Shown here piece by piece: positions 43,796 through 52,625 of a DNA stretch of 64,000 nucleotides. The notes beneath the pieces are model-generated. The model was not told where the DNA came from. It ran no database searches and was given only the letters and a program-made list of their open reading frames with translations. The DNA is from a bacterium (lineage in GTDB: Bacteria > Cyanobacteriota > Sericytochromatia > S15B-MN24 > UBA4093), in NCBI GenBank assembly GCA_017744355.1, contig JAGIBK010000002.1, forward strand, positions 541,001-605,000. Reading direction: 5' to 3'. The translations under genes were made by a program, and so were the position numbers. Positions within the stretch are counted from its first letter, which is position 1; every line of letters starts with the position of its first letter.

Positions 43796-44494
43796 CTACT
43801 CGTAGATGTTGCGACCGGCCAGTGCGCTCAACCGGTCCCGGTCCTTGACGCGGATGCCTCCGCGGTGACGCTCGATCACGTCCTCGGCGCAGAACTGACG
43901 GATGATCCGGTTCAGGTGCCGGTAGCTGGTGCCGATCAGGTTTGCCGTATCGGTCAGGTGGACGGCGCTCATTGATCCGTCGAGCGGCGCGTCGGCCTCG
44001 TCGAACGAGACGGATAGCAAGTAGCTCGCCAGGCGTACCTCTGCGGGATGCATCAGGTTGAAGCTCATGGCGTTTGCCATGTGGTAGAACTTCGCGGCGA
44101 TGGTCGTCAGCAAGAACTGCAGCAACGGCGCATGGTCGCTCGCGTAGGCCTTCAGCCACTGGTAATGCACCCCGATCATCGAGACGGGCGAGACGGCTTC
44201 GACCGTGTTGAGGATGTTCTCCCGATGGACGTACTCGATGTCGCCCATCAAGTCGAGCGGCTTCTTGAACGAGAGAATGAGCGACCTGCCCTCCGCCGAG
44301 GTGTTGAAGACCTTTACCTTGCCCTTGACGAGAACGTACAGGGTTTCAGCGGGTGCCCCCTGGGAGCAGATGAGATCGCCTCGCTCGAAGTCGTAGAGGG
44401 CCAGATGCGGTTGCAGGCGCTCAGGGAAGACGGATGTGATCCGATGAGCCTGCAGGTATTGATTCAGTTGTGCGCTGTCTTTGACTTCTCTCAA
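43796..44494 (-). CDS. Crp/Fnr-family transcriptional regulator (YeiL-like)
   Basis: 232 residues from TTG at 44494. Cyclic-nucleotide-type sensor domain (FERGDLICSQGAPAETLYVL, KVKVFNTSAEGRSLIL) and a C-terminal HTH (LTDTANLIGTSYRHLNRII). The overall wording resembles E. coli YeiL. It lies between two YdcZ-type genes, all on the minus strand with short gaps, and is likely to control them. Confidence 0.88.
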   Translation of the reverse strand: MREVKDSAQLNQYLQAHRITSVFPERLQPHLALYDFERGDLICSQGAPAETLYVLVKGKVKVFNTSAEGRSLILSFKKPLDLMGDIEYVHRENILNTVEAVSPVSMIGVHYQWLKAYASDHAPLLQFLLTTIAAKFYHMANAMSFNLMHPAEVRLASYLLSVSFDEADAPLDGSMSAVHLTDTANLIGTSYRHLNRIIRQFCAEDVIERHRGGIRVKDRDRLSALAGRNIYE

Positions 44495-44536
44495 GGCTCG
44501 TTATCACCCCCCTCTTGCGCTCGGCGTTGCGTGCAT

Positions 44537-44962
44537 TCATCCCCTCAGCATCACGACGCCTGCGATCATCATGGCGATGCCGATGAACTGCGGCAGCCGT
44601 ATCGCCTGCTTCACGACGCCGAACCAGCCGTTCAGGTCAACCAGGACCGTCAGGCTCAACTGGGCGATCAGGAGCACGGCGACCGTCATGGTAACACCGA
44701 TCTGTTGAACCGCTGTGACGCTGCTGAACACGATCACAGCCCCCAAGGCACCCCCCGTCAAGTACAACGGCTTCACCTGCCTGAACGGATGCCAGGCGCT
44801 TTCGCGCAGGGCGATCGCGATCGCCAACGCCACGAGGAAACCGGTCAACTGTGTCAACGCCGCGGTCTGCCATACGCCGATGTCGTGGCCGATCCGCGCG
44901 TTGGCCACGCCTTGCAGCATGAGGCAGGCGCCGCCCAACAAGGCAAATAAGATCCCTGGCAT
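44537..44962 (-). CDS. Small DMT-superfamily transporter (YdcZ/DUF606)
   Basis: 141 residues with five membrane segments (GILFALLGGACLMLQGVANA, AALTQLTGFLVALAIAIAL, LTGGALGAVIVFSSVTAVQQ and others). Paralogous to 43293-43769 and first in the YdcZ-Crp-YdcZ group. Start ATG at 44962 has AGGGGG upstream. The pair probably forms a heteromeric permease of unknown substrate. Confidence 0.88.
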   Translation of the reverse strand: MPGILFALLGGACLMLQGVANARIGHDIGVWQTAALTQLTGFLVALAIAIALRESAWHPFRQVKPLYLTGGALGAVIVFSSVTAVQQIGVTMTVAVLLIAQLSLTVLVDLNGWFGVVKQAIRLPQFIGIAMMIAGVVMLRG

Positions 44963-45155
44963 GGTGTTCCCCCTGAATCGGTGACTTTCTGATTAAAGAC
45001 GCGATCCACGCAGCTCGAATAGGACATGTGTCCTGAACCAGCCGGAACCCCAGGGCTTCAGATGGCCGTGCCATCTTTCGCGGCGGCCAGAACGGGGGCA
45101 AGACGGTGTCCTTTACGCGGTTATTGGGCGTTCAGGGGCGGCGAGGGTGAAGTAC

Positions 45156-46550
45156 TCAAATGCGTCCGACCATCAGCATCTGGGGCGGGGTGCAGTCCGC
45201 CGGATAGATGAGGGTCAGGCGCGGTTCGAGGCGCGAGCGTCCCGGCACCGTGATTGTTTCGAAGGGTGCAAGGTCTTCGCCGTCATGCAGGACCAGGTGG
45301 CGAAAGCGGGTCTGCGTCACGCCCTTCTCATCCTGCCATTCGAGCCGCACCTGGCCTCGGAAGTGGATACGTCGGCCTTCGGGTGGGGCGAAGCTGAGCG
45401 TGGCGCCTTCTTGGAGTTTCAGGGGGCTGGAGAGCCCGAGCGTGAAGCTACGCGGCGCGTCATCGGGATTGTCGAGCGGAATGGTGAGGTTGTAAGTCAC
45501 CCCATAGTTGCCATGCGCCTGGTAAGCCGTGTCCGGGTAGCGTTTGCGCATGGGCGCGCTCTGGATCTGACCGGTGCCCAGGTGGTTGAGGACCACGCTC
45601 GCGATGGGGAAGCCTACGCGCTCGCCAGGAGCGGGCAAGGCAGGCCCACTCGGCCCAAAGAGGGTGCCCGTCCAGCGATCGCCCTGGCTGATGCCACCGA
45701 CCCGCCCGTAGCGAAAGGCGCCGCCGGTCGGCGGCTGGGCCGGGTCGTAGGCCGTCGGGGCCGAGTCCCGGGGGCCTGCGAGGCGCTTGGCGTTGATGGC
45801 CGCCTGGACCATCCCGAGATCCGGCACCTGGTTCGGCGGAGCCAAAACGGCAACCTCGGTGAGGTAGACGGGGCCGTCGCTTTCCAGGTGCAGCAGGGTG
45901 GAGCGCTCGTTACGGCCAGCCGTGACGTCGGGGCTGATCGCCCAGGTGGCGAGCAAGGCACTGGTGTTCGGCCCTACCGTGCGGCTGTCCTGGCTCGTCA
46001 GGCCGTGCAGAAATTCGGTGGCGACGCGATCGCCCGGCCCCGCGTAGATGGTGCCCGTCGGATCGTCCAGCAAGGACTCGAGTGCCTTGAAGGGCGCCTC
46101 CGGGCGCGTGACACGACTCGCGCCGCGTTGCTGGCGGAGCGTCACGGTGCGATCCGTGTGGTTGTGGGCGACCAGCACCAGGTGCAGGACCTGCGTGCTG
46201 CCGACGAAAACGTCGGCGAGGTGGTGCGAGAAGACGCTGAACCGACCTTCGAAGGCATGGTCCAAGAAAACGCCCGCGTCATCGGAGCCAGCCGGCGGCA
46301 AGCTGGAGAGCGTAATGCCTGCCTCGTGGATCAGCTCCGGGCTGTTGCTGTTGAAGACCGGCACGTCATCCAGCCCGCCTGGCAGGGCATGGACGCGAAA
46401 TGGGCCGCTCACGGGTCGCGCCGCCGGCAGGCTGCCGGGACCACTGAGCGGGAGAACCGCGCAGGCATGCAGGAGCAGCACCAGGCCCAGCGCGGGCCAA
46501 AGCCGATGCGCGTAGCGGGGGGATGAGGCGAGCGGAGTGTTCATAGGCAT
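45156..46550 (-). CDS. DUF3370 lipoprotein
   Basis: 464 residues from ATG at 46550 (no clear ribosome-binding site; a second ATG is two codons on). Lipobox in LLLHACAV. The body fits DUF3370, a family known mainly from cyanobacteria: FRVHALPGGLDDVPVFNSNS near the N-terminus, LVAHNHTDRTVTL, and YGVTYNLTIPLDNPDDAPR. A beta-rich surface protein of unknown function. It is one of the better clues to the lineage. Confidence 0.8.
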   Translation of the reverse strand: MPMNTPLASSPRYAHRLWPALGLVLLLHACAVLPLSGPGSLPAARPVSGPFRVHALPGGLDDVPVFNSNSPELIHEAGITLSSLPPAGSDDAGVFLDHAFEGRFSVFSHHLADVFVGSTQVLHLVLVAHNHTDRTVTLRQQRGASRVTRPEAPFKALESLLDDPTGTIYAGPGDRVATEFLHGLTSQDSRTVGPNTSALLATWAISPDVTAGRNERSTLLHLESDGPVYLTEVAVLAPPNQVPDLGMVQAAINAKRLAGPRDSAPTAYDPAQPPTGGAFRYGRVGGISQGDRWTGTLFGPSGPALPAPGERVGFPIASVVLNHLGTGQIQSAPMRKRYPDTAYQAHGNYGVTYNLTIPLDNPDDAPRSFTLGLSSPLKLQEGATLSFAPPEGRRIHFRGQVRLEWQDEKGVTQTRFRHLVLHDGEDLAPFETITVPGRSRLEPRLTLIYPADCTPPQMLMVGRI

Positions 46551-46683
46551 GTAGATACGAGATGAGATAGCCAGTGTCCAGTTCCGAGTAGAGGGGGCTC
46601 TTGGCGATGCCCAGGAGCAACATTCCCTCGCTCCTAGTAGCTGACGATTTCGGCTGCGCGGAAGTTCGAAAAGTTGGAAGCGT

Positions 46684-46742
46684 GGCCAAACGAAGTGTCG
46701 AAGCGACAGGGCAGGATCCAGCCTTTTCGGTTCAACGCCTAA
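46684..46742 (+). repeat. ychF-tail repeat at the right end of the array
   Basis: GGCCAAACGAAG arm and a core reading IQPFRFNA-stop (17 of 27 bases as ychF), 59 bases long. It overlaps the last codons and TGA of the minus-strand MocA-like gene at 46732. No copy was found beyond it. Confidence 0.65.
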
Positions 46743-47349
46743 AGTTTGAGTTTGGCTCGTACAGACGCGCCAGGTCTTCCGCCAGGTCCACGTCGAAATC
46801 TCCACCAGGAAGCGGAACGCTTGCGATCGTGGCGCTTGCGTGACGGATCACGTGACGGGCCCCATGGGGCCCTTCGAGTTTCAAGAGCGTCGGAAAGTGC
46901 TCCTGGCCGAAGAGGGCCGGCACCCCGTATGTCTCATCGTAAGCCGAGGTGACGATGGAGTGCGCGCCGCGTTGGTGAAGCCGTACCAACGCGGCAAGGT
47001 GAGCCGAGGTGACGGCCGGCTGATCCACCAGCATCACAATTACAGCGCTCAGAGATGGGTGGCTGGCGAGTAGCGCCCCGAGGCCCGCCGAGAGCGATCG
47101 CCCCTGTCCTGCGTTCCAGCCTGGCTCGACGATGACCGCGACCTCAAGATCCGAGATCTCGCGCGCCATGCGTTCGGCCTCGTAGCCGAGAACCACCGCC
47201 ACGGGGCGGCAAGGCGAGGCCAGGGCCACCTCGGCCATGTGGCGCAGGAGGGTCGCCCCGTGAAAGGGCAGCAGTTGCTTGGGGTGTCCGAGCCGGGTGG
47301 AGGCTCCTGCCGCCAGGAGCACGAGGCCAATGCCCGGGGGTGTGCTCAA
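46732..47349 (-). CDS. MocA-like molybdenum cofactor cytidylyltransferase
   Basis: 205 residues from TTG at 47349, overlapping the TGA of the Mo-subunit gene. NTP-transferase signature LVLLAAGASTRLGHPKQLLP and VIVMLVDQPAVTSAHL. MocA adds CMP to molybdopterin for aldehyde/xanthine-type oxidoreductases, fitting its place at the end of such an operon. The last codons and stop come from a ychF-tail repeat. Confidence 0.9.
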   Translation of the reverse strand: MSTPPGIGLVLLAAGASTRLGHPKQLLPFHGATLLRHMAEVALASPCRPVAVVLGYEAERMAREISDLEVAVIVEPGWNAGQGRSLSAGLGALLASHPSLSAVIVMLVDQPAVTSAHLAALVRLHQRGAHSIVTSAYDETYGVPALFGQEHFPTLLKLEGPHGARHVIRHASATIASVPLPGGDFDVDLAEDLARLYEPNSNFRR

Positions 47350-49571
47350 AGCAGCTTCTCCACCGTGATGGGCAGGTCTCGGATGCGTTTGCCCGTCGCG
47401 TGGAACACCGCGTTGGCGATCGCAGCCCCCGCCCCCACGATGCCCAATTCGCCGACTCCCTTCACCCCCAGGGGATTCACGTACGGGTCCTCCTCCGGCA
47501 CGAAGAAGGCCTCGATGTGGGGGATATCCAGGTGGACCGGGATCAAGTAGCTGGCAAGGTCCGCGTTCATGACGCGTCCCCAGCGCGGATCGCGCACCCC
47601 TTCCTCCATCAGGGCGAGGCCGATGCCCATGGTGATGCCGCCCAGCATCTGGCTTCGGGCGGTCTTCGGGTTGAGGATTCGTCCCGCGGCGAAGGCGCCG
47701 ACAAACCGCGTGACCCTGACGGTTCCAAGGTCGGGGTCGACCTTGACCTCGGCAAACTGCGCGCCGAAGGCGTGCGAGGACCAGCGGTTCTCCTCGTCGC
47801 CGGGAACGGAGCGGCGCTCTGCCACAACGGCAGGAAGGCCGTTTCGCCTCAGCAAGTCGCCAAAGGCCTCGCGGCGCTCTGGTGAATCGGTATGAACCAG
47901 ATGCCCCGCCGAGGCAACGAGCTTGTTCGGATCCGCTTCGTGCAAGGGCGAGGCGGGATCGCGCCGTGCCAGGTCTCGAAGCTGATCGAGTGCGGCCTTG
48001 GAGGCGAACGCCACGGCGGCGCTCACGCTGGCGGTGGTCTGGGAACCGCCGGCGACGGGGGCCTCGGGCAGGTCCGAATCGCCGAGCTCGAAGCGAACCC
48101 GATCCGGCGGCAGGCCCAGCATGTCGGCCGCCACCTGCGTCAATACCGTGTAGGCGCCGGTCCCTAGATCGTGAGCGGCGCTCTGGACCAGGGCCCTGCC
48201 GTCTTCGTCGATGCGCACGCGGGCGGCTGCTTGCGAGCGATACGTCGGGTAGGTCGCCGTGGCCATGCCCCAGCCAACCTGCAAGTGGCCATCGCGCATG
48301 CTCCCCGGCCTCGGGTCCCGTTGCGCCCAGCCAAAGCGCTCAGCCCCCTGCTGGTAGCAGGCGCGAAGCTCCTTGCTCGACCAGGGCAGGTCTCGGACCT
48401 CGTCGCGCTCGGCGTAGTTTGCCAGGCGCAGCGCGAGCGGATCCATGCCCAAGGCGTACGCAAGCTCGTCCATGGCCGACTCCAGCGCAAAGCTGCCCGT
48501 TGCTTCGCCCGGGGCGCGCATGTAGGTCGGCATCTGGGTGTCCAGGTCCACGACCCGGTGCCTCACCCATACGTTGGGACAGGAATAGAGCATCCGGGTC
48601 GTCTGCCCCACGGGCTCGACGAAGGTCCCCAGGGCAGAGACCCCGTTGGTGCCGTCGTGGCCGATCGCCGTGAGCCTGCCATCTTTCGTGGCTCCTAGCC
48701 GAACGCGCTGGTGCAGGGTGGGGCGAAAGCCAATCAGCCCGAACATCTGAGCACGCGTTACCGCGAGCTTCACCGGCCTCCCCACCGCCCGAGCGGCGAG
48801 GGCGGCACACACCACGTGCGGCCAGGTCATGCCCTTGCAGCCGAAGGCGCCGCCGACGAAGGGCGAAACCACCCGGACTTGCTCGGGCTTCAGGTCGAGG
48901 GTCCGCGCGAGTACGGCCCGGACGCCATACACCCACTGGGTGGCGTCGTGGACGGTGAGGTGATTCCCCTCCCAGCTGGCGATGGTGGTATGAGGCTCGA
49001 TGGGGTTGTGGTGCTCCCAGGGGATCGTGTAGGTGGCGTCGATTCGCGTGTTGGCAGCATGCCAGCCGGCCTCGAAGTCGCCACGCTTGGTATCCGGGTC
49101 CTCACCGAAGATCTGGTCCGGTGGATAGGCCTCATTCAAGTGGGCCGCCAGGTCCAACCGAGGGGCGCGTGCTTCCACCTCTAGGCGGATCAAGGCGGCG
49201 GCTTCGGTCGCTTGCTCCAGGGTCTCGGCCACCACCACAGCGACCGGCTGCCCCGCATAGTGGATCTCCGCGTCCCACAGCACGGTGAGCGTGTCGGGCG
49301 AGTAGGTGTGGTCCGTACGATGGGGCGTGAACTGGGATGGCTTGGCGTGTGGGGAATGCGCGTTGCGATGGGTCACGATCGCAAGGACGCCCGGGGCGCT
49401 GGCAGCAGCCGAGATGTTGAGGGACGTGAGGCGCCCCGGCCCGACCGGGCTTGTCACCAGGACGCCGTGGGCGAGGCCCGTGAGATCCCAATCGCCGGCG
49501 TAGCGGGCGGTGCCGGTCACCTTCTGGCGGCCGTCGACCCGGTCCAATGGGGTCCCGATGCTGGGAGTCAT
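47346..49571 (-). CDS. Aldehyde/xanthine oxidoreductase, molybdenum-binding subunit
   Basis: 741 residues of the XdhA/PaoC type. Key parts: GTARYAGDWDL near the N-terminus, the Moco-binding FVGGAFGCKGMTWPH, MRAPGEATGSFALESAMDEL, GSQTTASVSAAVAFA and the active-site glutamate in GVKGVGELGIVGAGAA. It hydroxylates aldehydes or N-heterocycles with water as oxygen source. Start ATG overlaps the FAD-subunit stop. Substrate not determined; PaoC-like aldehyde oxidation is the best guess. Confidence 0.93.
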   Translation of the reverse strand: MTPSIGTPLDRVDGRQKVTGTARYAGDWDLTGLAHGVLVTSPVGPGRLTSLNISAAASAPGVLAIVTHRNAHSPHAKPSQFTPHRTDHTYSPDTLTVLWDAEIHYAGQPVAVVVAETLEQATEAAALIRLEVEARAPRLDLAAHLNEAYPPDQIFGEDPDTKRGDFEAGWHAANTRIDATYTIPWEHHNPIEPHTTIASWEGNHLTVHDATQWVYGVRAVLARTLDLKPEQVRVVSPFVGGAFGCKGMTWPHVVCAALAARAVGRPVKLAVTRAQMFGLIGFRPTLHQRVRLGATKDGRLTAIGHDGTNGVSALGTFVEPVGQTTRMLYSCPNVWVRHRVVDLDTQMPTYMRAPGEATGSFALESAMDELAYALGMDPLALRLANYAERDEVRDLPWSSKELRACYQQGAERFGWAQRDPRPGSMRDGHLQVGWGMATATYPTYRSQAAARVRIDEDGRALVQSAAHDLGTGAYTVLTQVAADMLGLPPDRVRFELGDSDLPEAPVAGGSQTTASVSAAVAFASKAALDQLRDLARRDPASPLHEADPNKLVASAGHLVHTDSPERREAFGDLLRRNGLPAVVAERRSVPGDEENRWSSHAFGAQFAEVKVDPDLGTVRVTRFVGAFAAGRILNPKTARSQMLGGITMGIGLALMEEGVRDPRWGRVMNADLASYLIPVHLDIPHIEAFFVPEEDPYVNPLGVKGVGELGIVGAGAAIANAVFHATGKRIRDLPITVEKLL

Positions 49572-50563
49572 GCACGGCCTCCTTTCGATGCGGCGACCTC
49601 GCTCAGGGCGCGAACCAAGGTCTTGCGAGCAAGCGCCACCTTGAAGCGATTGTCCCGTCGGGGAGAGGCGCTTGCCAGTTCAGCCTGGGCTGCGCGCTCG
49701 AACGCCTCGGTGGTCGCAGGAGCACCCGTTAGCGCCGCTTCGGCCGCTCTTGCCCGCCAAGGCACGGTCCCCACGCCGCCGAGCGCCACGCGTGCTTGGT
49801 GGATTCTCCCGTCCTGCACGTCCAGGGCGACGGCCGCCGAGGCGAGGGCGAACTCGTAGGTGGCCCGATCCCGCACCTTGAGGTAGCGCGAGCCCTCGCC
49901 GAAAGAGAGTGCCGGCAGCTCGAGCGCCACGATGAACTCGCCGTGCGCGAGTACCGTTTCTCGGTGCGGGGTTGCGCCCGGTTGCAGGTAAAATTCGTCG
50001 ATCGGGATCCGGCGTTCGCCCTGGGGGCCTCGGACCACGATGATGGCTTCGAGGGCCACAAGCGCCACGGCCATATCCGAGGGGTGGGTTGCAAAGCAGG
50101 CTTCGCTCGTGCCCAGGATCGCATGGGAGCGGTGGGTGCCTTCTTTCGCTGAGCAGCTCTCTCCGGGCGTGCGCTTGCCACAAGGGGCGTGGGTGTCGCG
50201 AAAATACAGGCAGCGGGTTCGCTGCAGCAAGTTGCCGCCGAGCGTGGCCATGTGCCGGAGCTGAGGCGAAGCCCCCGAGAGGATGGCCTCGGCGAGCATG
50301 GGGTAGCGCGCCTGCACGCGCGCGTCCGCGGCCACGTCGCTGTTGCGCGCGAGGGCCCCCAGGCGCATCCCCCCGCGCTGGTCGAGCAGCGCGGTTTCCG
50401 CCAGCCGCGAAATGTCGATCAGGACATCGGGTGTTTCGACACCGAGCTTCATGAGGTCGAGGAGGCTGGTGCCACCGGCCAGGAACGCCCCTCGTGGCTG
50501 CTCGGCGAGGGTGGCGAGGGCGACATCGGCCGTGGTGGCGCGTCCGTAGGCAAAGGTCTGCAT
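49568..50563 (-). CDS. Aldehyde/xanthine oxidoreductase, FAD subunit
   Basis: 331 residues. FAD-binding LAGGTSLLDLMKLGVETPDV and ATLGGNLLQRTRCLYFRD (PaoB-type, with Cys residues in CLYFRDTHAPCGKR and SCSAKEG). E. coli PaoB binds an extra 4Fe-4S cluster with such cysteines, so this subunit may too. Middle gene of the three-subunit enzyme with an ATGA overlap to the Mo subunit. Confidence 0.93.
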   Translation of the reverse strand: MQTFAYGRATTADVALATLAEQPRGAFLAGGTSLLDLMKLGVETPDVLIDISRLAETALLDQRGGMRLGALARNSDVAADARVQARYPMLAEAILSGASPQLRHMATLGGNLLQRTRCLYFRDTHAPCGKRTPGESCSAKEGTHRSHAILGTSEACFATHPSDMAVALVALEAIIVVRGPQGERRIPIDEFYLQPGATPHRETVLAHGEFIVALELPALSFGEGSRYLKVRDRATYEFALASAAVALDVQDGRIHQARVALGGVGTVPWRARAAEAALTGAPATTEAFERAAQAELASASPRRDNRFKVALARKTLVRALSEVAASKGGRA

Positions 50564-50581
50564 GGTGGGCTCCTTGTCGCG

Positions 50582-51166
50582 TCAGGCTTGGTCGCGTACG
50601 TCGCGGATGGCGGCCAGGATGTTGGGGTAGGCGCCACACCGGCAGAGGTTGCCGCTCATGCCTTCACGGATGGCCGCGTCGTCGTGGGGACGGCCCTCCG
50701 AGAGGAGCCCCATTGCCGAGCACAACTGCCCGGGGGTGCAGAAGCCGCACTGAAAGGCGTCATGCGCCAAGAAGGCCGCCTGGAGCGGGTGGAGCCGCTC
50801 ACCATCTGCCAGCCCCTCCACGGTGGTGATCCGGGTGTCCTGTACCGACATGGCAAGGCTCAGACAACTGAGGGTCCTTCGTCCGTCCACCAGGACCGTG
50901 CATGCGCCGCATTGGCCATGGTCGCAGCCCTTCTTGGTCCCGGTGAGGTGCAGACGCTCTCTCAGGGCATCGAGCAAGGTCACCCGAGGCTCCAGGCTCA
51001 GGGTATGGTCTTGCCCGTTGACGTGGAGCGTCACCTTAGCAGGACCCTCGATCAGGGTGAAGGCGGCTGCCGGTAAGCGGGTGGGCATTCGCTCTTCGAG
51101 AGGGCGTAGACCGGGGCTTTCGCTGGCGAATTCGCGCTCGTCGTCGGCTGAAGGTTCGGTTGGCAC
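50582..51166 (-). CDS. Aldehyde/xanthine oxidoreductase, [2Fe-2S] subunit
   Basis: 194 residues from GTG at 51166, chosen for GGAGGT just upstream. Plant-type 2Fe-2S domain (KKGCDHGQCGACTVLVDG) and the helical second cluster domain (CGFCTPGQLCSAMG and GNLCRCGAYPNI). It passes electrons from Moco to FAD. The N-terminal 45 residues are acidic and lack a twin-arginine signal, so unlike E. coli PaoA the complex is probably cytoplasmic. Confidence 0.93.
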   Translation of the reverse strand: MPTEPSADDEREFASESPGLRPLEERMPTRLPAAAFTLIEGPAKVTLHVNGQDHTLSLEPRVTLLDALRERLHLTGTKKGCDHGQCGACTVLVDGRRTLSCLSLAMSVQDTRITTVEGLADGERLHPLQAAFLAHDAFQCGFCTPGQLCSAMGLLSEGRPHDDAAIREGMSGNLCRCGAYPNILAAIRDVRDQA

Positions 51167-51185
51167 AGGCACCTCCGCATGGGCA

Positions 51186-52292
51186 CTAAGGGACGAGGGG
51201 ACGATCGTGGATGGAGCCGTTGCGCTCTCGCAGGAAGCCGCCTCGACGACCGGCGAGGACGGCGCGAATCTCGGCGCAGATGGCAAGCGCGACCTCTTCG
51301 GGGGACTCTGCGCCAAGGTCGAGGCCAACGGGCGCATACAGCGCGTGCGAGGAGGGACTTGCGGCAGGCAAGCCGTCCAGTAGGCGTGCGGTGCGCTTTC
51401 TGGGACCCATCACCCCCAAGTAGGCGATCGGAGTGGCAAGGAGGGATTCGAGCAAGGCGCGATCCGCTGTCAGGGAGTGGGACATGACCACCGCGGCGGT
51501 CCGCTCGTCCAGTTCGACGTGCGCGGTGAGGTCTTGCGGGGCCAAACAAAGTAGACGGTCGGCTGAAGGCATCAGCTCGGGGGTCAGCCGACCTTGGCGA
51601 TGGTCCACTACTGTGACGTGCCAGCCCAGGAGGCGGGCCTGCTCGGCAAGGGCGATCGCATCCGCCCCGATGCCGCAGATGATGAGCGAGACGGGCGGCA
51701 CGAGCCCTTCCACGCTGAGCCAGGTGCCGCACGGCAGCTGCCGGCTGCGATGCATCGAGCGTCCCGTCCGCCGGATTGCCGAGAGGACCTCCGAGGCTTC
51801 GTGGTGGGCCGCCTCGACCGCGCTGCCTGCGGCGCCTTCGCCTTCACTCCCGCCCTCTCGGATCAGCCAACGGCCCACCAGCGGCGATTCACCTTCGACC
51901 CAGGCGGTGGCGATGGCGCCACAGCCACGGTGGTGCAGGAGCTGTGCGAGGAAGGCCAGATGGCGTGAGGTGCTCGGCAGTGATAGAGGCTCGAGCAGGA
52001 TCCTGACGTGACCGTCGCAGCCGAGGCCGAGCCCGAACACCGGGTCATCATCCGTGTGGTACGTGACAAGCCGTGAGGTCGCGATCGCGATTGCTTGCTT
52101 GGCGTGCTCGGCCACGTCGCTTTCCAGGCAGCCAGCACTCACCCCGCCCACGATCGTGCCATCTGCGTGGATCAGCATGCGAGCACCCGGCCGACGGAAG
52201 CCCGAGCCTTCGAGATGAACCACGGTCGCGAGCGCCGAGCGGCGCGGGTCGATGCTGTTCAGTGCCAAGAGGATGCGCTGGATTTCAAGCAT
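51186..52292 (-). CDS. XdhC-family Moco-insertion factor
   Basis: 368 residues from ATG at 52292 (AAAGGGG upstream). N-terminal XdhC/CoxI domain (FRRPGARMLIHADGTIVGG, SAGCLESDVAEHA) and C-terminal Rossmann part (ICGIGADAIALAEQARLLG; YLGVMGPRKRTARLLDGL). XdhC proteins bind Moco, help its sulfuration and insert it into oxidoreductases. First gene of the operon, 19 bases before the 2Fe-2S gene. Confidence 0.92.
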   Translation of the reverse strand: MLEIQRILLALNSIDPRRSALATVVHLEGSGFRRPGARMLIHADGTIVGGVSAGCLESDVAEHAKQAIAIATSRLVTYHTDDDPVFGLGLGCDGHVRILLEPLSLPSTSRHLAFLAQLLHHRGCGAIATAWVEGESPLVGRWLIREGGSEGEGAAGSAVEAAHHEASEVLSAIRRTGRSMHRSRQLPCGTWLSVEGLVPPVSLIICGIGADAIALAEQARLLGWHVTVVDHRQGRLTPELMPSADRLLCLAPQDLTAHVELDERTAAVVMSHSLTADRALLESLLATPIAYLGVMGPRKRTARLLDGLPAASPSSHALYAPVGLDLGAESPEEVALAICAEIRAVLAGRRGGFLRERNGSIHDRPLVP

Positions 52293-52625
52293 GGCCATCC
52301 CCTTTGAATCGCGCTGAGACGAGGGAGTGGTTGTTATTGTTTATTTATGAAGTTTTTAAAAGTAAATGTCAAGGAAGCCTGGGAAGCCCTATTGCCCTTT
52401 GCTTTCCTTCAGCAAGGATGCGGTGGCCGAACTCTCTTGAAAACATTCGTCGTGCGGTACGAACGACGGGCGTTGGCTGCGTTTGCCACTGTTGAGCCGA
52501 ACGACCCGTTGTCGTGTCCCGGAGGATTCGATGCTCTAATGGCGCCGACGGCTCAGAGGGGAGCAGGGGGCCTCATGGTCGCCGGGATCCCCGGCGATGG
52601 CCGAGGACTGAAAGGAGGGGCGGAC
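52293..52625. other. Divergent promoter region, xdhC / SRPBCC gene
   Basis: 333 bases without a supported gene. An AT-rich stretch at about 52330-52375 (TTGTTTATTTATGAAGTTTT) is the only low-GC part and probably holds the xdhC promoter. An open frame continues upstream from the SRPBCC gene but lacks a ribosome-binding site. Confidence 0.45.

Noticed and set aside
15459-46742. Canonical integron with attC sites
   Set aside because: The conserved end of each repeat reads RYYYAAC-like on the 3' side with the conserved interior upstream of it, the reverse of attC box order; there is no matching GTTRRRY partner and no integrase gene in the window.
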